Numbered from the stretch's first letter, positions 50,704 through 59,750 are shown. The stretch: 64,000 nucleotides of DNA from UBA7803 sp040219135 (GCA_040219135.1 JAVJTA010000011.1:558001-622000), one strand, 5' to 3'. Notes: generated by a model not told the origin, from the letters alone. Made by a program: numbers and translations.

Positions 50704-53205
50704 TCAGTTGAGGCCGCGCAGCACCAGCATGGGCGGGGTCGAAATCAGGCTGCGGGTTCCGAGCATACCCACCACCAGAATCAGCAGCGAACCCACCAGC
50801 GGACCGATCAGCCAGAGCCACGGGTGAAACGCCCAGCCGAGCTGAAAGACCTGGCTCTGCAGCACCGCCACGGTGACCTCCGCGCCGACCACGGCCACGA
50901 CGCCGGCGAACAGCCCGAGCAGCGCGAACTCCGCCGCCAGGGAGCCGGCGATGAGGCGCCGGGTGCCACCCAGGGTCCGCACCAGCGCGTGCTCGTGCAT
51001 GCGGCTGTCCCGGCTTGCCTGGATGCTCGCCACGAGCACCAGGCAACCCGCGGCAATGACCAGCCCGAGCACCAGTTCGACGGCCTGAGTGACCCGGGCA
51101 ATGATGCTCTGCACCTGACGGATCACCGCGTCGACCTCCAGCACGGTGACCGTGGGAAAGCGCGACAGGAGCCGGTTGAGAAACGGCTTCTGCGCCGAAT
51201 CCAGATGAAAGCTCGTCATGTAGGTTGCCGGGTAGTCCTCGAGGACCCCGGGCGAGAAGATGATGAAGAAGTTCGGCCGCATGCTCTCCCAGTTCACCTG
51301 GCGCAGATTCGCCACTTCGGTGTCCACGGTCCTGCCGGCAATGTCGAAGACCAGCCGGTCACCGACCTCGAGTCCCCGGTCCGCGGCGTAGTCGTCTTCG
51401 AGCGACACCAGGGCCCGCGGGTCGTCGGCCGACCACCAGTCCCCGTCAACCAGGCGGTTGTCCGGCGGCATGTCTGCCATCCAGGTGAGATTGCGTTCCG
51501 AGCTGAGCCGCGGGCCGTCCCCGTCGTCCTCCCCGGACTGACGCAGGCGCTGCTCCAGGGCGCGGGCGTCGACCCCGTCGACCTCGACGATCCGGCCGCG
51601 GACCATGGGATAGAGATCGCCCATGCGATCGGTGACTTCGCCGAGCAGCGTGGACAGTTCGTCCACCTGATCGGGCGTGACGTTGATCAGGAAGTGGTTC
51701 GGGGCGTCTTCGGGCACCTGGTTGCGCCACTCGTCGAGCAGCGCCGTGCGCAGCAGCACCAGGATCAGCAGCAGCATGATGGCGAGACCGAAAATCAGGA
51801 TCTGCGCGACGTTCTCGCGCCGGCGCCGCTGCAGTCCGGCCATGGCCAGGCGCCAGCCGCTGCCGGCCTGCATGCCGAGCACGCGGCCGCCGCGCAGCAG
51901 CAGCAGCGCCATGGCGGCGAAAGCGCCGAGCACGACGCCGCTGCCGAGCAGCGTCCAAAGCGTCAGCGACAGGCTGTTGCTGTACCACAGCAGCAGTCCC
52001 AGGCTGCCGGCGCCGGCGGCCACGTAGCTGGCGATCTGCGAGGCGGGCGCGGCGCCGAGGTCGCGGCGGATCACCCGCATGGGCGAGATGCGGTGCAGAT
52101 GCAGCAGCGGCGGCAGCGCAAACGCCAGCGCGCAGATGAACCCGGTAGCGGCGCCGAGCAGGAAGGGTCGGATCGACGGCATCGGCAACGACACCGGCAC
52201 GACGCTGGCCAGCACGGCGACGATCGCCAGATGCAGCCCGGTCCCGAGCACCAGCCCGAGGGCCACGGCGACGGCGCCGACCACGCTGAGCAGGAGCATG
52301 AAGGCGCGCAGGATCTGATTGGGCGTGGCGCCGAGGGTCTTGAGAATGGCCACGTGGTCGTAGTGGCGCTGAGCGTAGCGGTGCGCGGACAGGGCTACGG
52401 CCACGCCGGCGAGCAGCACGCCGAGCAGACCACCAAGGAGCAGGAAGCTCTCCGCCCGATCCAGGGCCGCGCCGATCGACTGACTGCTGTCGCGAATACC
52501 CCGCCAGTAGTAGTTGGGCTCCAGGGTCAACGACTCGCGGAGCGCCTCCAGGTCGTCGTCGGGTCCCTTGAGCAGCAGCCGGTAGGACAGCCGGCTGCCC
52601 GGCTGGACCACTTCGGTGGCCGGCACGTCGGCCATGCGCATCAGCACCCGCGGCCCGAAGTCGAACATGCCGCCGCCCCGATCCGGTTCTGCCACCAGCA
52701 CGCGGCTGATCGTGAGCCGCGCCAGGCCCACCTCCACGCTGTCGCCGATGCCGACGTCGAGGGAAGGAAACAGCCGCGAATCGAGCCAGACCTCGCCCGG
52801 CGCCGGCAGCTCATCGGTCGGCCGGCCGCGGCTGAACGGCGCGTCCGCAACGATCAGGGTGCCGCGCAGCGGGTAGCCGTCGGACGCCGCCTTCACCGAA
52901 ACCAGCTGATTCCGCTCATCGCTGGCGAACACCATGGACGGAAACGACAGGGTGTCGGCGGTCTCCAGGCCCAGCTCCCGGGCGCGCACCCGGAACTCGT
53001 CGGGTATTTCCCGGCTCGAGCCGATGTAGCGGTCGGCGGCGAGAAATTCCGACGACTCCGACAGCAGTGCCTGCTGCAGACGATCGACCAGCAGGCTCAC
53101 CGCGGTGACGCTTCCCACCGCCACCAGCAGCGCGGCCAGCAGCAGCCCCAGTTCGCCGCTGCGCCAGTCGCGCCAGGCCATCCGCAGCACCAGGGAGAGC
53201 TTCAT
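50704..53205 (-). CDS. ABC transporter permease (FtsX/YbbP family)
   Basis: An 833-residue inner-membrane permease with about ten hydrophobic segments in two FtsX-like halves and a large extracytoplasmic domain (about residues 35-250). It resembles YbbP/LolC-like permeases encoded beside an ATPase and an esterase. The start ATG overlaps the ATPase stop by 4 nt, so the two form one transporter. The substrate may be a lipid or lipoprotein. That is family-based inference. Confidence 0.88.
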   Translation of the reverse strand: MKLSLVLRMAWRDWRSGELGLLLAALLVAVGSVTAVSLLVDRLQQALLSESSEFLAADRYIGSSREIPDEFRVRARELGLETADTLSFPSMVFASDERNQLVSVKAASDGYPLRGTLIVADAPFSRGRPTDELPAPGEVWLDSRLFPSLDVGIGDSVEVGLARLTISRVLVAEPDRGGGMFDFGPRVLMRMADVPATEVVQPGSRLSYRLLLKGPDDDLEALRESLTLEPNYYWRGIRDSSQSIGAALDRAESFLLLGGLLGVLLAGVAVALSAHRYAQRHYDHVAILKTLGATPNQILRAFMLLLSVVGAVAVALGLVLGTGLHLAIVAVLASVVPVSLPMPSIRPFLLGAATGFICALAFALPPLLHLHRISPMRVIRRDLGAAPASQIASYVAAGAGSLGLLLWYSNSLSLTLWTLLGSGVVLGAFAAMALLLLRGGRVLGMQAGSGWRLAMAGLQRRRRENVAQILIFGLAIMLLLILVLLRTALLDEWRNQVPEDAPNHFLINVTPDQVDELSTLLGEVTDRMGDLYPMVRGRIVEVDGVDARALEQRLRQSGEDDGDGPRLSSERNLTWMADMPPDNRLVDGDWWSADDPRALVSLEDDYAADRGLEVGDRLVFDIAGRTVDTEVANLRQVNWESMRPNFFIIFSPGVLEDYPATYMTSFHLDSAQKPFLNRLLSRFPTVTVLEVDAVIRQVQSIIARVTQAVELVLGLVIAAGCLVLVASIQASRDSRMHEHALVRTLGGTRRLIAGSLAAEFALLGLFAGVVAVVGAEVTVAVLQSQVFQLGWAFHPWLWLIGPLVGSLLILVVGMLGTRSLISTPPMLVLRGLN

Positions 53206-53873
53206 GAGCGGATCCGGCCGCCGTCGATCACCACGACCCGGTCGCAGCGCTCGGCGAGGCGCTCGTCGTGGGTGACCAGCACCAGGGTGGTGGCGAACTC
53301 GGCGTTCAGTTCGAACAGCAGGTCGATGATGCGGGCACCGGTGGTGGTGTCGAGATTTCCAGTGGGCTCGTCGGCGAACAGGACGTTGGGCCGCGAGGCA
53401 AAGGCCCGGGCGATGGCGACCCGCTGCTGCTCGCCGCCGGATAGCTGACGCGGGTAGTGGCCCATGCGCGCGCCGAGGCCGACCTTGTCGAGCAGCGCGC
53501 GCGCCTGGGCATCGGCGTCCGGCTCCCGGTGCAGTTCCGCCGGCAGCATGACGTTTTCCAGGGCAGTGAGGCTGGCCAGCAGCTGAAACGTCTGGAACAC
53601 GAATCCCACCTGCTCGCCGCGCACCCGGGCGCGCTGCTCTTCGTCGAGGCTGGTGAGTTCCTGGCCCACCAGGGTCACGGTGCCGCTGCTCGGCAGATCC
53701 AGTCCGGCGAGGATCCCGAGCAGCGTGGTCTTGCCGGAGCCGGAGGCACCGACCACGGCCACGGATTCGCCCGCGTTGATTTCCAGGTTTATGCCATCCA
53801 AGATGGTCAGCTGCCCCGCAGCCGTCGGAACCACCTTGTCCACATCGAGCGCTCGTATCACCGGTTGGCTCAT
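53202..53873 (-). CDS. ABC transporter ATP-binding protein (YbbA-like)
   Basis: A 223-residue ATPase of the LolD/MacB/YbbA group. Walker A is GASGSGKTTLLG near residue 43, the Q-loop is FQTFQLLASLTALENV, the signature is LSGGEQQRVAIARA, and Walker B is VLFADEPTGNLD. It partners the permease with which it overlaps. The ATG at 53873 is used because upstream residues fall into the divergent esterase gene region. In many gammaproteobacteria this pair neighbours the SGNH esterase TesA, as here. Confidence 0.92.
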   Translation of the reverse strand: MSQPVIRALDVDKVVPTAAGQLTILDGINLEINAGESVAVVGASGSGKTTLLGILAGLDLPSSGTVTLVGQELTSLDEEQRARVRGEQVGFVFQTFQLLASLTALENVMLPAELHREPDADAQARALLDKVGLGARMGHYPRQLSGGEQQRVAIARAFASRPNVLFADEPTGNLDTTTGARIIDLLFELNAEFATTLVLVTHDERLAERCDRVVVIDGGRIRS

Positions 53874-53961
53874 CGTCGTCGCGTCCCAACTGTGCCAGCG
53901 AAATAGCCATCGACCGCGCCCGACGAGCGGGCACCGGCGCGGCGGGTTCCGTGCGGGGGCC

Positions 53962-54630
53962 TTGGCGGCCATTGCCTGCAAGGCAGTGGTCTGCAGTCTG
54001 ATCGCCGTCCCGGGTGCGCTGGCAAATGCAGGGTCGACGATTCTGGTGCTGGGCGACAGTATCAGCGCCGGATACGGTATTCAACGCGAACAGGGCTGGG
54101 TGGAGCGGCTCCAGGAACGCCTGGACGGCCACGACAACGGCTGGACGGTGGTGAATGCCAGCGTCAGCGGCGAGACCACGGGCGGCGGCCTGGCCCGTCT
54201 GCCCGACGCCCTGGCGAGCCACCGTCCGGATCTGGTGATCCTCGAACTCGGCGGCAACGACGGCCTGCGCGGCTATCCCATCGCGCGGATCCGCGGCAAT
54301 CTCGATCGCATGGTGCGCCTGGTCCAGGAAGCCGGCGCCGTCGCCCTGGTGGTGGGCATGCAGATCCCGCCCAACTACGGCCCGCGCTACACCCAGGCGT
54401 TTGCCGGGGTCTTCACCGAGGTGGCCGAGCGCCACGGCGCGCCGCTGGTGCCCTTTCTCCTGGAACGCGTGGCGCTGCAGCCGCAGCTGATGCAGAGCGA
54501 CGGCATTCACCCCACCGCAGACGCGCAGCCGCTGCTGCTCGACACGGTGTGGCCCCACCTGGCACCGCTGCTGGAGACCGCCGCGGTCTCCGCGCCCGAC
54601 CCTGGGCAGAGCGCCGTCACATCCGGATAA
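53962..54630 (+). CDS. tesA: SGNH-hydrolase arylesterase/thioesterase (TesA-like)
   Basis: A periplasmic SGNH-fold esterase of about 222 residues. Block I is GDSISAGYG with the nucleophile S33 (counted from the chosen start). Block II is NASVSGETTGGG, block III is GGNDGLRG, and block V is DGIHPT with the catalytic Asp and His. A signal peptide ends near ALANA. No ATG exists outside the overlapping divergent gene. I chose the TTG at 53962, which has GGGGG just before it. A GTG at 53986 is an alternative, so the start is uncertain. It diverges from ybbA-like and precedes bolA. Confidence 0.82.
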   Translation: MAAIACKAVVCSLIAVPGALANAGSTILVLGDSISAGYGIQREQGWVERLQERLDGHDNGWTVVNASVSGETTGGGLARLPDALASHRPDLVILELGGNDGLRGYPIARIRGNLDRMVRLVQEAGAVALVVGMQIPPNYGPRYTQAFAGVFTEVAERHGAPLVPFLLERVALQPQLMQSDGIHPTADAQPLLLDTVWPHLAPLLETAAVSAPDPGQSAVTSG

Positions 54631-54637
54631 TGGGCGC

Positions 54638-54973
54638 ATGAGCGCGCCTACCACCGTACAGACCGCCATCGAATCCCGGCTCGCCGAACGCTTCGCCCTG
54701 GACCACCTGGAAGTGATCAACGAGAGCAGCGGCCACAATGTGCCGGCCGGATCTGAGACCCATTTCAAGGTCGTGCTGGTGACCGACGAGTTTGCCGACA
54801 GGCGCCCCCTGGCCCGGCATCGCCTGGTGAACGAGGCGCTGCGCGAGCAGCTCGAGGGCCCGGTCCACGCCCTGGCGATTCATACCTACACCCGCGCCGA
54901 GTGGCAGCAGCGTTTCGGCGCCGCGCCGCTGTCGCCGCCGTGTCTCGGCGGCAAGGGCCGGGAGAGCCCCTGA
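54638..54973 (+). CDS. BolA family protein
   Basis: A 111-residue BolA-fold protein, a family that works with monothiol glutaredoxins in iron-sulfur regulation and trafficking. The core ESSGHNVPAGSETHFKVVLVTDEFADRRPLARHRLVNEAL is characteristic. A helix follows, then an unusual proline/glycine-rich tail (LSPPCLGGKGRESP). It begins 8 nt after the esterase stop, and its TGA overlaps the trhO ATG (TGATG). A coupled expression with trhO is likely. Confidence 0.9.
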   Translation: MSAPTTVQTAIESRLAERFALDHLEVINESSGHNVPAGSETHFKVVLVTDEFADRRPLARHRLVNEALREQLEGPVHALAIHTYTRAEWQQRFGAAPLSPPCLGGKGRESP

Positions 54974-56049
54974 TGCCGGCGGTCATGACCTGTTACCGGT
55001 TCGTGCGGCTGACCGGGGTCGCGGCCCTGCGCGCCGACCTGGAGCGCGACGCCGCAGACCTCGACCTGAAAGGCACCATCCTGCTGGCCGAAGAGGGCAT
55101 CAACGCCACCCTCAGTGGGGACCGCGACGCGCTCGAGGCTTTCCGCCGTGCGCTGCAGACGCGGCCGCCGTTCGCCGACCTGCGCTGCCGCTTCTCGAGC
55201 GCCGCCGAGGACAACCCGGTGTTCTACCGGCTCAAGGTGCGCATCCGCCCGGAGATCGTGCGTCTCGATCAGCCCGGCGTCGAGCCGGATCGCCGCACCG
55301 GCGAGGCTGTCGATGCGCAGCGCTGGAACGAGCTGCTGGACGACCCGAGCGTGGTGGTGATCGATACCCGCAACTACTACGAGATCGACATCGGCACCTT
55401 CCCGCGAGCAAGGAATCCGCACACCGGCTCGTTTCGCGAACTGCCGCGCTACGCGGCCGAACACCTCGACCCGGTAACCACGCCGCGCATCGCGATGTTC
55501 TGCACCGGCGGCATCCGCTGCGAAAAAGCCTCTGCCTGGCTGCTCGACCAGGGCTTTCCCGAGGTCTATCAACTCGACGGCGGCATTCTCGGCTACCTCG
55601 ACAGCGTGGATCCGGGGCAGAACCGATGGCAGGGCGAGTGTTTCGTGTTCGATCAGCGGGTGTCGCTGGACGCCGACCTGGAAGAAGGTTCCTTCGAGCA
55701 GTGCTTCGCCTGCCGGCGGCCGCTGTCGGCGGCCGATCTCGACTCGCCCCACTACCGCTCCGGCGTGAGCTGCCCGTACTGCATCGACAGCCAGACGCCC
55801 GGACAACGCGCGGCCTTCGAGGAACGCCGCCGCCAGGAGGCACTGGCCCGGCAGCGCGGTACCCGCCATGTCGGAAACGCTGTCGGAAATGCTGTCGGAA
55901 ACGCTGTCGGAAATGCTGTCGGCGACTCTGTCGGCACCGCTGTCGGCACCGCTGTCGGCCAGGATGGTGCCGGGCATCAGCCTTCAGCCTTGCTGGCGTC
56001 GGAAACGGCCGGGGCCGGTACTCCGGAGGATTCAGAGGCTAAAGGCTGA
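54973..56049 (+). CDS. trhO: tRNA uridine(34) hydroxylase TrhO (rhodanese family) with tandem-repeat tail
   Basis: A 358-residue TrhO/YceA that makes 5-hydroxyuridine in tRNA. An N-terminal acylphosphatase-like domain (with EEGINATLSG near residue 36) precedes a rhodanese domain with C177 in FCTGGIRCEKAS. A cysteine-rich block (CFACRRPLS.. and CPYC) follows. The tail beyond residue 299 consists of (VGNA)x4, VGDS, (VGTA)x2 and VGQD, encoded by a 12-bp minisatellite at 55870-55965. That tail is not part of the family. The last 11 nt overlap the convergent phosphatase gene. Confidence 0.92.
   Translation: MPAVMTCYRFVRLTGVAALRADLERDAADLDLKGTILLAEEGINATLSGDRDALEAFRRALQTRPPFADLRCRFSSAAEDNPVFYRLKVRIRPEIVRLDQPGVEPDRRTGEAVDAQRWNELLDDPSVVVIDTRNYYEIDIGTFPRARNPHTGSFRELPRYAAEHLDPVTTPRIAMFCTGGIRCEKASAWLLDQGFPEVYQLDGGILGYLDSVDPGQNRWQGECFVFDQRVSLDADLEEGSFEQCFACRRPLSAADLDSPHYRSGVSCPYCIDSQTPGQRAAFEERRRQEALARQRGTRHVGNAVGNAVGNAVGNAVGDSVGTAVGTAVGQDGAGHQPSALLASETAGAGTPEDSEAKG
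55870..55965. repeat. 12-bp minisatellite, eight copies, in the trhO 3' end
   Basis: Eight contiguous copies of a GTCGGNNNNNNT-type 12-mer lie in frame. Copies 1-4 alternate GTCGGAAACGCT and GTCGGAAATGCT, copy 5 is GTCGGCGACTCT, copies 6-7 are GTCGGCACCGCT, and copy 8 is diverged. The alternation points to recent duplication of a 24-bp pair. Confidence 0.95.
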
Positions 56050-56815
56050 CGCCCGGCACCGGCCCGGCACCGGTCCGGCGCGCGAGCACGACGGAAATGT
56101 TGTCGGCGCCGCCGGCCGCGTTGGCCGCCGCCACCAGCCGGTCCGCGCAGTCGTCCAGCCCCGCCCGCCCCGGCCCGCAGCCGCCGAGCAGGCGCTCGAT
56201 CTGAGGCTCGTCGAGCATGTCCCAGAGGCCGTCGCTGCACAGCAGCACCAGTTCCCCGGGGGCGAGGTCGAAGGCCACGCCGTCGGCTTCGACGGCATCG
56301 GCCAGGCCCACCGCCCGGGTGATGACGTTGCGGTTCAACGCCGCGCGCGCCTGCTCCGGGCGCAGCAGGCCGCGTTCGACCATGTCCTGAACCATGCTGT
56401 GGTCGCGGGTCAGCCGTTCCAGCGCTCCACCACGCAGGCGGTAGGTGCGCGAATCCCCGACGTGCGCCGCCTGGCAGGCCCCGTCCGGTGACAGCCGCAG
56501 CACCTCGAGCGTGGTCCCCATGGAGCCGGCGCGGTCTCCGGCGAAGGCCAGCACCTGGCGGTTGGCGGCCTGCACCGCGGCGATCACGAGGGATTCGGCA
56601 CCGGCAGCCGTGCGCCCGGCGCGATCGAACGCGCGCAGATGCTCGAGCGCCGCCTCCACCGCCGCGCGGCTGGCCTCGTGTCCGTCGAGCAGGCCGCCCA
56701 TGCCATCGGCCAGCGCCGCGAGGCCGAGCGCCTCGTCGACGGCCACGCTGTCCTCGTTGCGCGCGCGCACGCGTCCTCGATCGCTGCGCGCCACCAGATC
56801 GAACGCGCCGTTCAC
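56039..56815 (-). CDS. PP2C-type protein Ser/Thr phosphatase
   Basis: A 258-residue Stp1/PrpC-type metal-dependent phosphatase. The motifs are in order: RVRARNEDSV, ALADGMGG, AHVGDSRTYRL, LTRDHSMVQ, LLCSDGLWDML and GGADNISVVL, all carrying the metal-binding aspartates. It starts at GTG and overlaps the TerC stop by 4 nt. It could counter Ser/Thr kinases. The only kinase domain seen in the window is in the megakinase 9 kb away, so a functional link is speculative. Confidence 0.92.
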   Translation of the reverse strand: MNGAFDLVARSDRGRVRARNEDSVAVDEALGLAALADGMGGLLDGHEASRAAVEAALEHLRAFDRAGRTAAGAESLVIAAVQAANRQVLAFAGDRAGSMGTTLEVLRLSPDGACQAAHVGDSRTYRLRGGALERLTRDHSMVQDMVERGLLRPEQARAALNRNVITRAVGLADAVEADGVAFDLAPGELVLLCSDGLWDMLDEPQIERLLGGCGPGRAGLDDCADRLVAAANAAGGADNISVVLARRTGAGPVPGVSL

Positions 56816-57600
56816 GAGGTGCTGTTGTCGGGCGCGCCCGACACCAGGTCGGCGAACTGCGCCTTGCGCAGGTGCACGTGATCCTCGCCGGCTGCCTGAC
56901 GGGCTTTTTTGGCGCGTATGTTGAGCATCTCTACCCCGAAGGAGAACGCCATGGCGGTATAGATGTAGCCCTTGGGCGTATGGAAATCGAGTCCTTCCCC
57001 GACCAGGGTGAAGCCCACCAGAATCAGGAACGACAGGGCCAGCATCTTCACCGTGGGATGGGCCTCGACGAAGTTCGATATCGGATTGGCGGCGACCATC
57101 ATCACCAGCACCGCGCTGACCACCGCGGCCACCATGACGCTGATCTCGTCGACCATGCCGACCGCGGTGATGACCGAATCCAGCGAGAACACCACGTCCA
57201 CCACGGCGATCTGGGCGAGCACGGCGCCCATGCTGGCAACCGGTCCCGCACCGTGGCCGTGCTCCGCGCCTTCGAGGCTGTTGTGCACCTCGCGGGTGGC
57301 CTTCGCGATCAGGAAAGCGCCGCCCACCAGCAGGATGAGGTCACGTCCGCTGATTCCCTCGCCGAGCACGCTGAACCAGTCGGCGGTCAGCCGCATGATC
57401 CACGCCAGCGACATGAGCAACGCCAGGCGCATGATCATGGCCAGCGCGAGGCCGAGAAACCGCGCGCGCGGCTGCTGTGCTTTGGGCAGGCGGCTGGTGA
57501 GGATCGAGATGAAGATGATGTTGTCGATCCCCAGCACGATCTCGAGCGCGGTGAGAGTCGCAAAGGCGATCCAGATCTGCGGGTCCGTCAGCAGTTCCAC
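56812..57600 (-). CDS. TerC family integral membrane protein
   Basis: A 262-residue membrane protein of the TerC/Alx group, associated with manganese export and with tellurite resistance. Conserved acidic membrane motifs are LEIVLGIDNIIFISIL near residue 20 and VDVVFSLDSVITAVG near 140. About seven hydrophobic segments are visible. I prefer the GTG at 57600 (VELLTDPQIW), with GGAG 7 nt upstream, over a further start at 57633. It overlaps the phosphatase gene by 4 nt. Confidence 0.9.
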   Translation of the reverse strand: MELLTDPQIWIAFATLTALEIVLGIDNIIFISILTSRLPKAQQPRARFLGLALAMIMRLALLMSLAWIMRLTADWFSVLGEGISGRDLILLVGGAFLIAKATREVHNSLEGAEHGHGAGPVASMGAVLAQIAVVDVVFSLDSVITAVGMVDEISVMVAAVVSAVLVMMVAANPISNFVEAHPTVKMLALSFLILVGFTLVGEGLDFHTPKGYIYTAMAFSFGVEMLNIRAKKARQAAGEDHVHLRKAQFADLVSGAPDNSTS

Positions 57601-57715
57601 GGCGGGTCTCCAGGCGATGCGGCGAACGGGCATTGAAGCACAGCCTCGCCGGCCCTTGAACGCGGCCCGGCCCTGAGGCGGCCGAACCGGTCCCGGCGCC
57701 GGGCAGGCTCCGTGA

Positions 57716-57721
57716 TATCAT
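57716..57721 (+). promoter_or_regulatory. Candidate extended -10 element for the DUF1244 gene
   Basis: TGATATCAT gives a TG-N-TATCAT extended -10 placed 36 nt upstream of the ATG at 57757, within the divergent gap after terC. No clear -35 is present. Confidence 0.3.
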
Positions 57722-57756
57722 GGCCGGCCGAACGCTTGCGCCGGAAGTCAGCAGTC

Positions 57757-58065
57757 ATGAAACCGAACGACATCGATCCCCAGCAGCGCACTGCCATCGA
57801 AGCTGCCGTGTTCCGCCGGCTCCTCGAGCACCTCGACGAGCGCAAGGACGTGCAGAACATCGACCTGATGAACCTGGCCGGGTTCTGCCGCAACTGCCTG
57901 TCGAAGTGGTACGTGGCCGCCGCCGGTGACGCCGGCATCGACGTCGACTACGAGGACGCCCGGGAACGGGTGTACGGCGAGCCCTACGGCGCGTGGAAGG
58001 CCAAACATCAGCGCGAGGCCAGCCCCGAGCAGCTGAACAAGTTCCAGCGCACGCCGCACTCGTGA
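57757..58065 (+). CDS. DUF1244 family protein
   Basis: A 102-residue protein of a conserved proteobacterial family of unknown function. It has the typical core LMNLAGFCRNCLSKWYVAAA with two conserved cysteines and a C-terminal AWKAKHQ segment. The ATG at 57757 gives the usual short length, and its stop overlaps the signal peptidase start (GTGA), so the two are coupled. Confidence 0.88.
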   Translation: MKPNDIDPQQRTAIEAAVFRRLLEHLDERKDVQNIDLMNLAGFCRNCLSKWYVAAAGDAGIDVDYEDARERVYGEPYGAWKAKHQREASPEQLNKFQRTPHS

Positions 58066-58745
58066 GCCCGTCCCGACCCCGTCGGCTCTGGCTGGAATGG
58101 CGCGGCTTCGTGCTGTTCGTCGCGGTCATGCTGGTGTTCCGGTCCGCCATCGCCGACTGGAACCAGGTGCCGTCGGGTTCCATGCTGCCGTCGATTCTGG
58201 TCGGCGACCGGATCGTCGTCGACAAGCTCGCCTACGACCTGCGCCTGCCCTTCACCCACGTGCGGCTGGCATCCTGGCGCGCGCCGAACCGGGGCGACGT
58301 GGTCACCTTCACCTCGCCGGAGGATGAACGGTTGCTGGTGAAACGGGTGGTGGCGGTGCCCGGCGACGAAGTCTCCATGCAGCATAACCGGCTCACGGTG
58401 AACGGCGTGGATGCACGCTACGAACGGGTTCCGGACGGCGAGGCGCCGGTGCCCCTGCGGCCGGGCTACGTGCTGTTCCGGGAGTCGCTGCTCGGCAGCG
58501 AACGCTTCGTGATGCTGCGCGACGATGGCGGCGCCAGCTTCGCCAGCACCTTCCGCACCACCAGGATTCCGCAGGGCCATTACCTCATGCTCGGTGACAA
58601 TCGCGACAACAGCCGCGACTCGCGCATGATCGGCTTCGTGCCGCGCCAGAACATCCTCGGCCAGGCCCGCACGGTGGCTTTCTCGCTCGACTACGACAAC
58701 TACTACGCGCCGCGGATGAACCGGTTCCTGGCCGACCTGCCGTGA
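58062..58745 (+). CDS. lepB: Signal peptidase I
   Basis: A 227-residue S26A signal peptidase with a Ser-Lys dyad. S40 lies in QVPSGSMLP and K94 in LLVKRVVAVPGDEV. The GDNRDNSRDSR box near residue 182 is also conserved. One N-terminal membrane helix (GFVLFVAVMLVFRSAI) is visible, so it is the short form compared with two-helix E. coli LepB. The GTG start overlaps the previous stop by 4 nt. It cleaves signal peptides at the periplasmic face. Confidence 0.93.
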   Translation: MSPSRPRRLWLEWRGFVLFVAVMLVFRSAIADWNQVPSGSMLPSILVGDRIVVDKLAYDLRLPFTHVRLASWRAPNRGDVVTFTSPEDERLLVKRVVAVPGDEVSMQHNRLTVNGVDARYERVPDGEAPVPLRPGYVLFRESLLGSERFVMLRDDGGASFASTFRTTRIPQGHYLMLGDNRDNSRDSRMIGFVPRQNILGQARTVAFSLDYDNYYAPRMNRFLADLP

Positions 58746-58766
58746 GCCGAACCGCTGCCGCAGGTA

Positions 58767-58997
58767 CTACCGGCCCAGCAGGCGCTTGAGCAGCCTCAGC
58801 GCGACCGCACCGAACACCGCCAGCACCACCAGCCCCGCCACCAGCAGCACGCTGGTGAGGGCGAAGTCGAGCAGCTCCGCCCTATCCATGCCCAGCTGCC
58901 CGGACAGCCAGGCAATGGACGCCACCACCGCCAGGCTGCCCAGGACGATGGTGCGAACCAGACGACGCTGGCGCGAACTGCCCGGGGCTCGAGTCAT
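58767..58997 (-). CDS. Small membrane protein of unknown function
   Basis: A 76-residue protein with a basic N-terminus (SSRQRRLVR) and two likely membrane helices (IVLGSLAVVASIAWLSG and LLVAGLVVLAVFGAVAL), ending in a basic KRLLGR tail. I do not recognise the family. It diverges from the pentapeptide protein gene and converges with lepB, 22 nt apart. The ATG at 58997 is preferred over in-frame starts up to 59042. Confidence 0.6.
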   Translation of the reverse strand: MTRAPGSSRQRRLVRTIVLGSLAVVASIAWLSGQLGMDRAELLDFALTSVLLVAGLVVLAVFGAVALRLLKRLLGR

Positions 58998-59069
58998 GCT
59001 GCTGCCTCGCAAAATCTCGCTGCGTGACCGGCTACTGTACAATCCAGCCGGCTGTCACGGGAGAGCGCC

Positions 59070-59750
59070 GTGTCCGACGGGCCGCGCCGATTCGAGCACG
59101 AGGACCTGCGCGAGCAGGACTTTCAGCACGCGGACCTCGCCGACGCAGTGTTCGTCGACTGCCGGCTTGCGGGAGCCCGGTTCCGCGGCGCCGATCTGAC
59201 CGGTGCGCGCTTTACCGGCTGTCGCGGCTGGGAAGCGGACGCGCCGGCGGGCACGGACTTCGCTTTCGCCACCCTGAACGAAGCCAGCTTCGAACGCTGC
59301 GAACTGTCCATGGCGGTCTTCAGCCGGGCCCGCGGTTACGATCTGCTGCTCGACGAGTGCCAGGCACAGGGCGCGGACTTTTCCCACCTGGATACCCGCA
59401 TGCCGGTCGCGACGCGAATCCCCACGGTCGCCTGCACCCTGCGCGGCTGCAACCTGGCCTATGCGGATCTGAGCGGCGTCGACCTGAGCGGCGCCGACCT
59501 GTCCGGCAGCCGCCTGACCGAGGCCGTGCTCGACGATTGCAGTCTGCGCGACGCCGACCTCAGCGGCTGCGACCTGCACAACCTCAGCGGCCGCCGCCTG
59601 GTCCTGGCCGGCGCCGATCTGCGCGGCGCCACGTTCAACTGTCTCGACCCGCGGCTCCTGGATCTCAGCGGTGTGCGGATCACCCCGGAGCAGGTGCCCA
59701 TGCTGCTGGCCCCGCTCGGCGTGATCATCGACGTGTCTGCTACTGCGTAG
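59070..59750 (+). CDS. Pentapeptide-repeat protein
   Basis: A 226-residue protein built of A(D/N)Lxx repeats (for example LSGVDLSGADLSG, ADLSGCDLHNLSG, LAGADLRGATFN), expected to form a right-handed quadrilateral beta helix. Similar proteins include the McbG/Qnr group, but no function can be inferred from the fold. The GTG start has a GGGAGAG ribosome site. The C-terminal 40 residues lack the repeat. The end overlaps the convergent FKBP gene by 11 nt. Confidence 0.9.
   Translation: MSDGPRRFEHEDLREQDFQHADLADAVFVDCRLAGARFRGADLTGARFTGCRGWEADAPAGTDFAFATLNEASFERCELSMAVFSRARGYDLLLDECQAQGADFSHLDTRMPVATRIPTVACTLRGCNLAYADLSGVDLSGADLSGSRLTEAVLDDCSLRDADLSGCDLHNLSGRRLVLAGADLRGATFNCLDPRLLDLSGVRITPEQVPMLLAPLGVIIDVSATA

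Noticed and set aside
50824..53448. An 874-codon open frame on the plus strand
   Set aside because: It is antisense to the permease and ATPase genes, which have clear motifs. The product is rich in histidine, arginine and glutamine, with no family features.
55870..55965. CRISPR-like array
   Set aside because: The 12-bp units are contiguous with no spacers and stay in the trhO reading frame.
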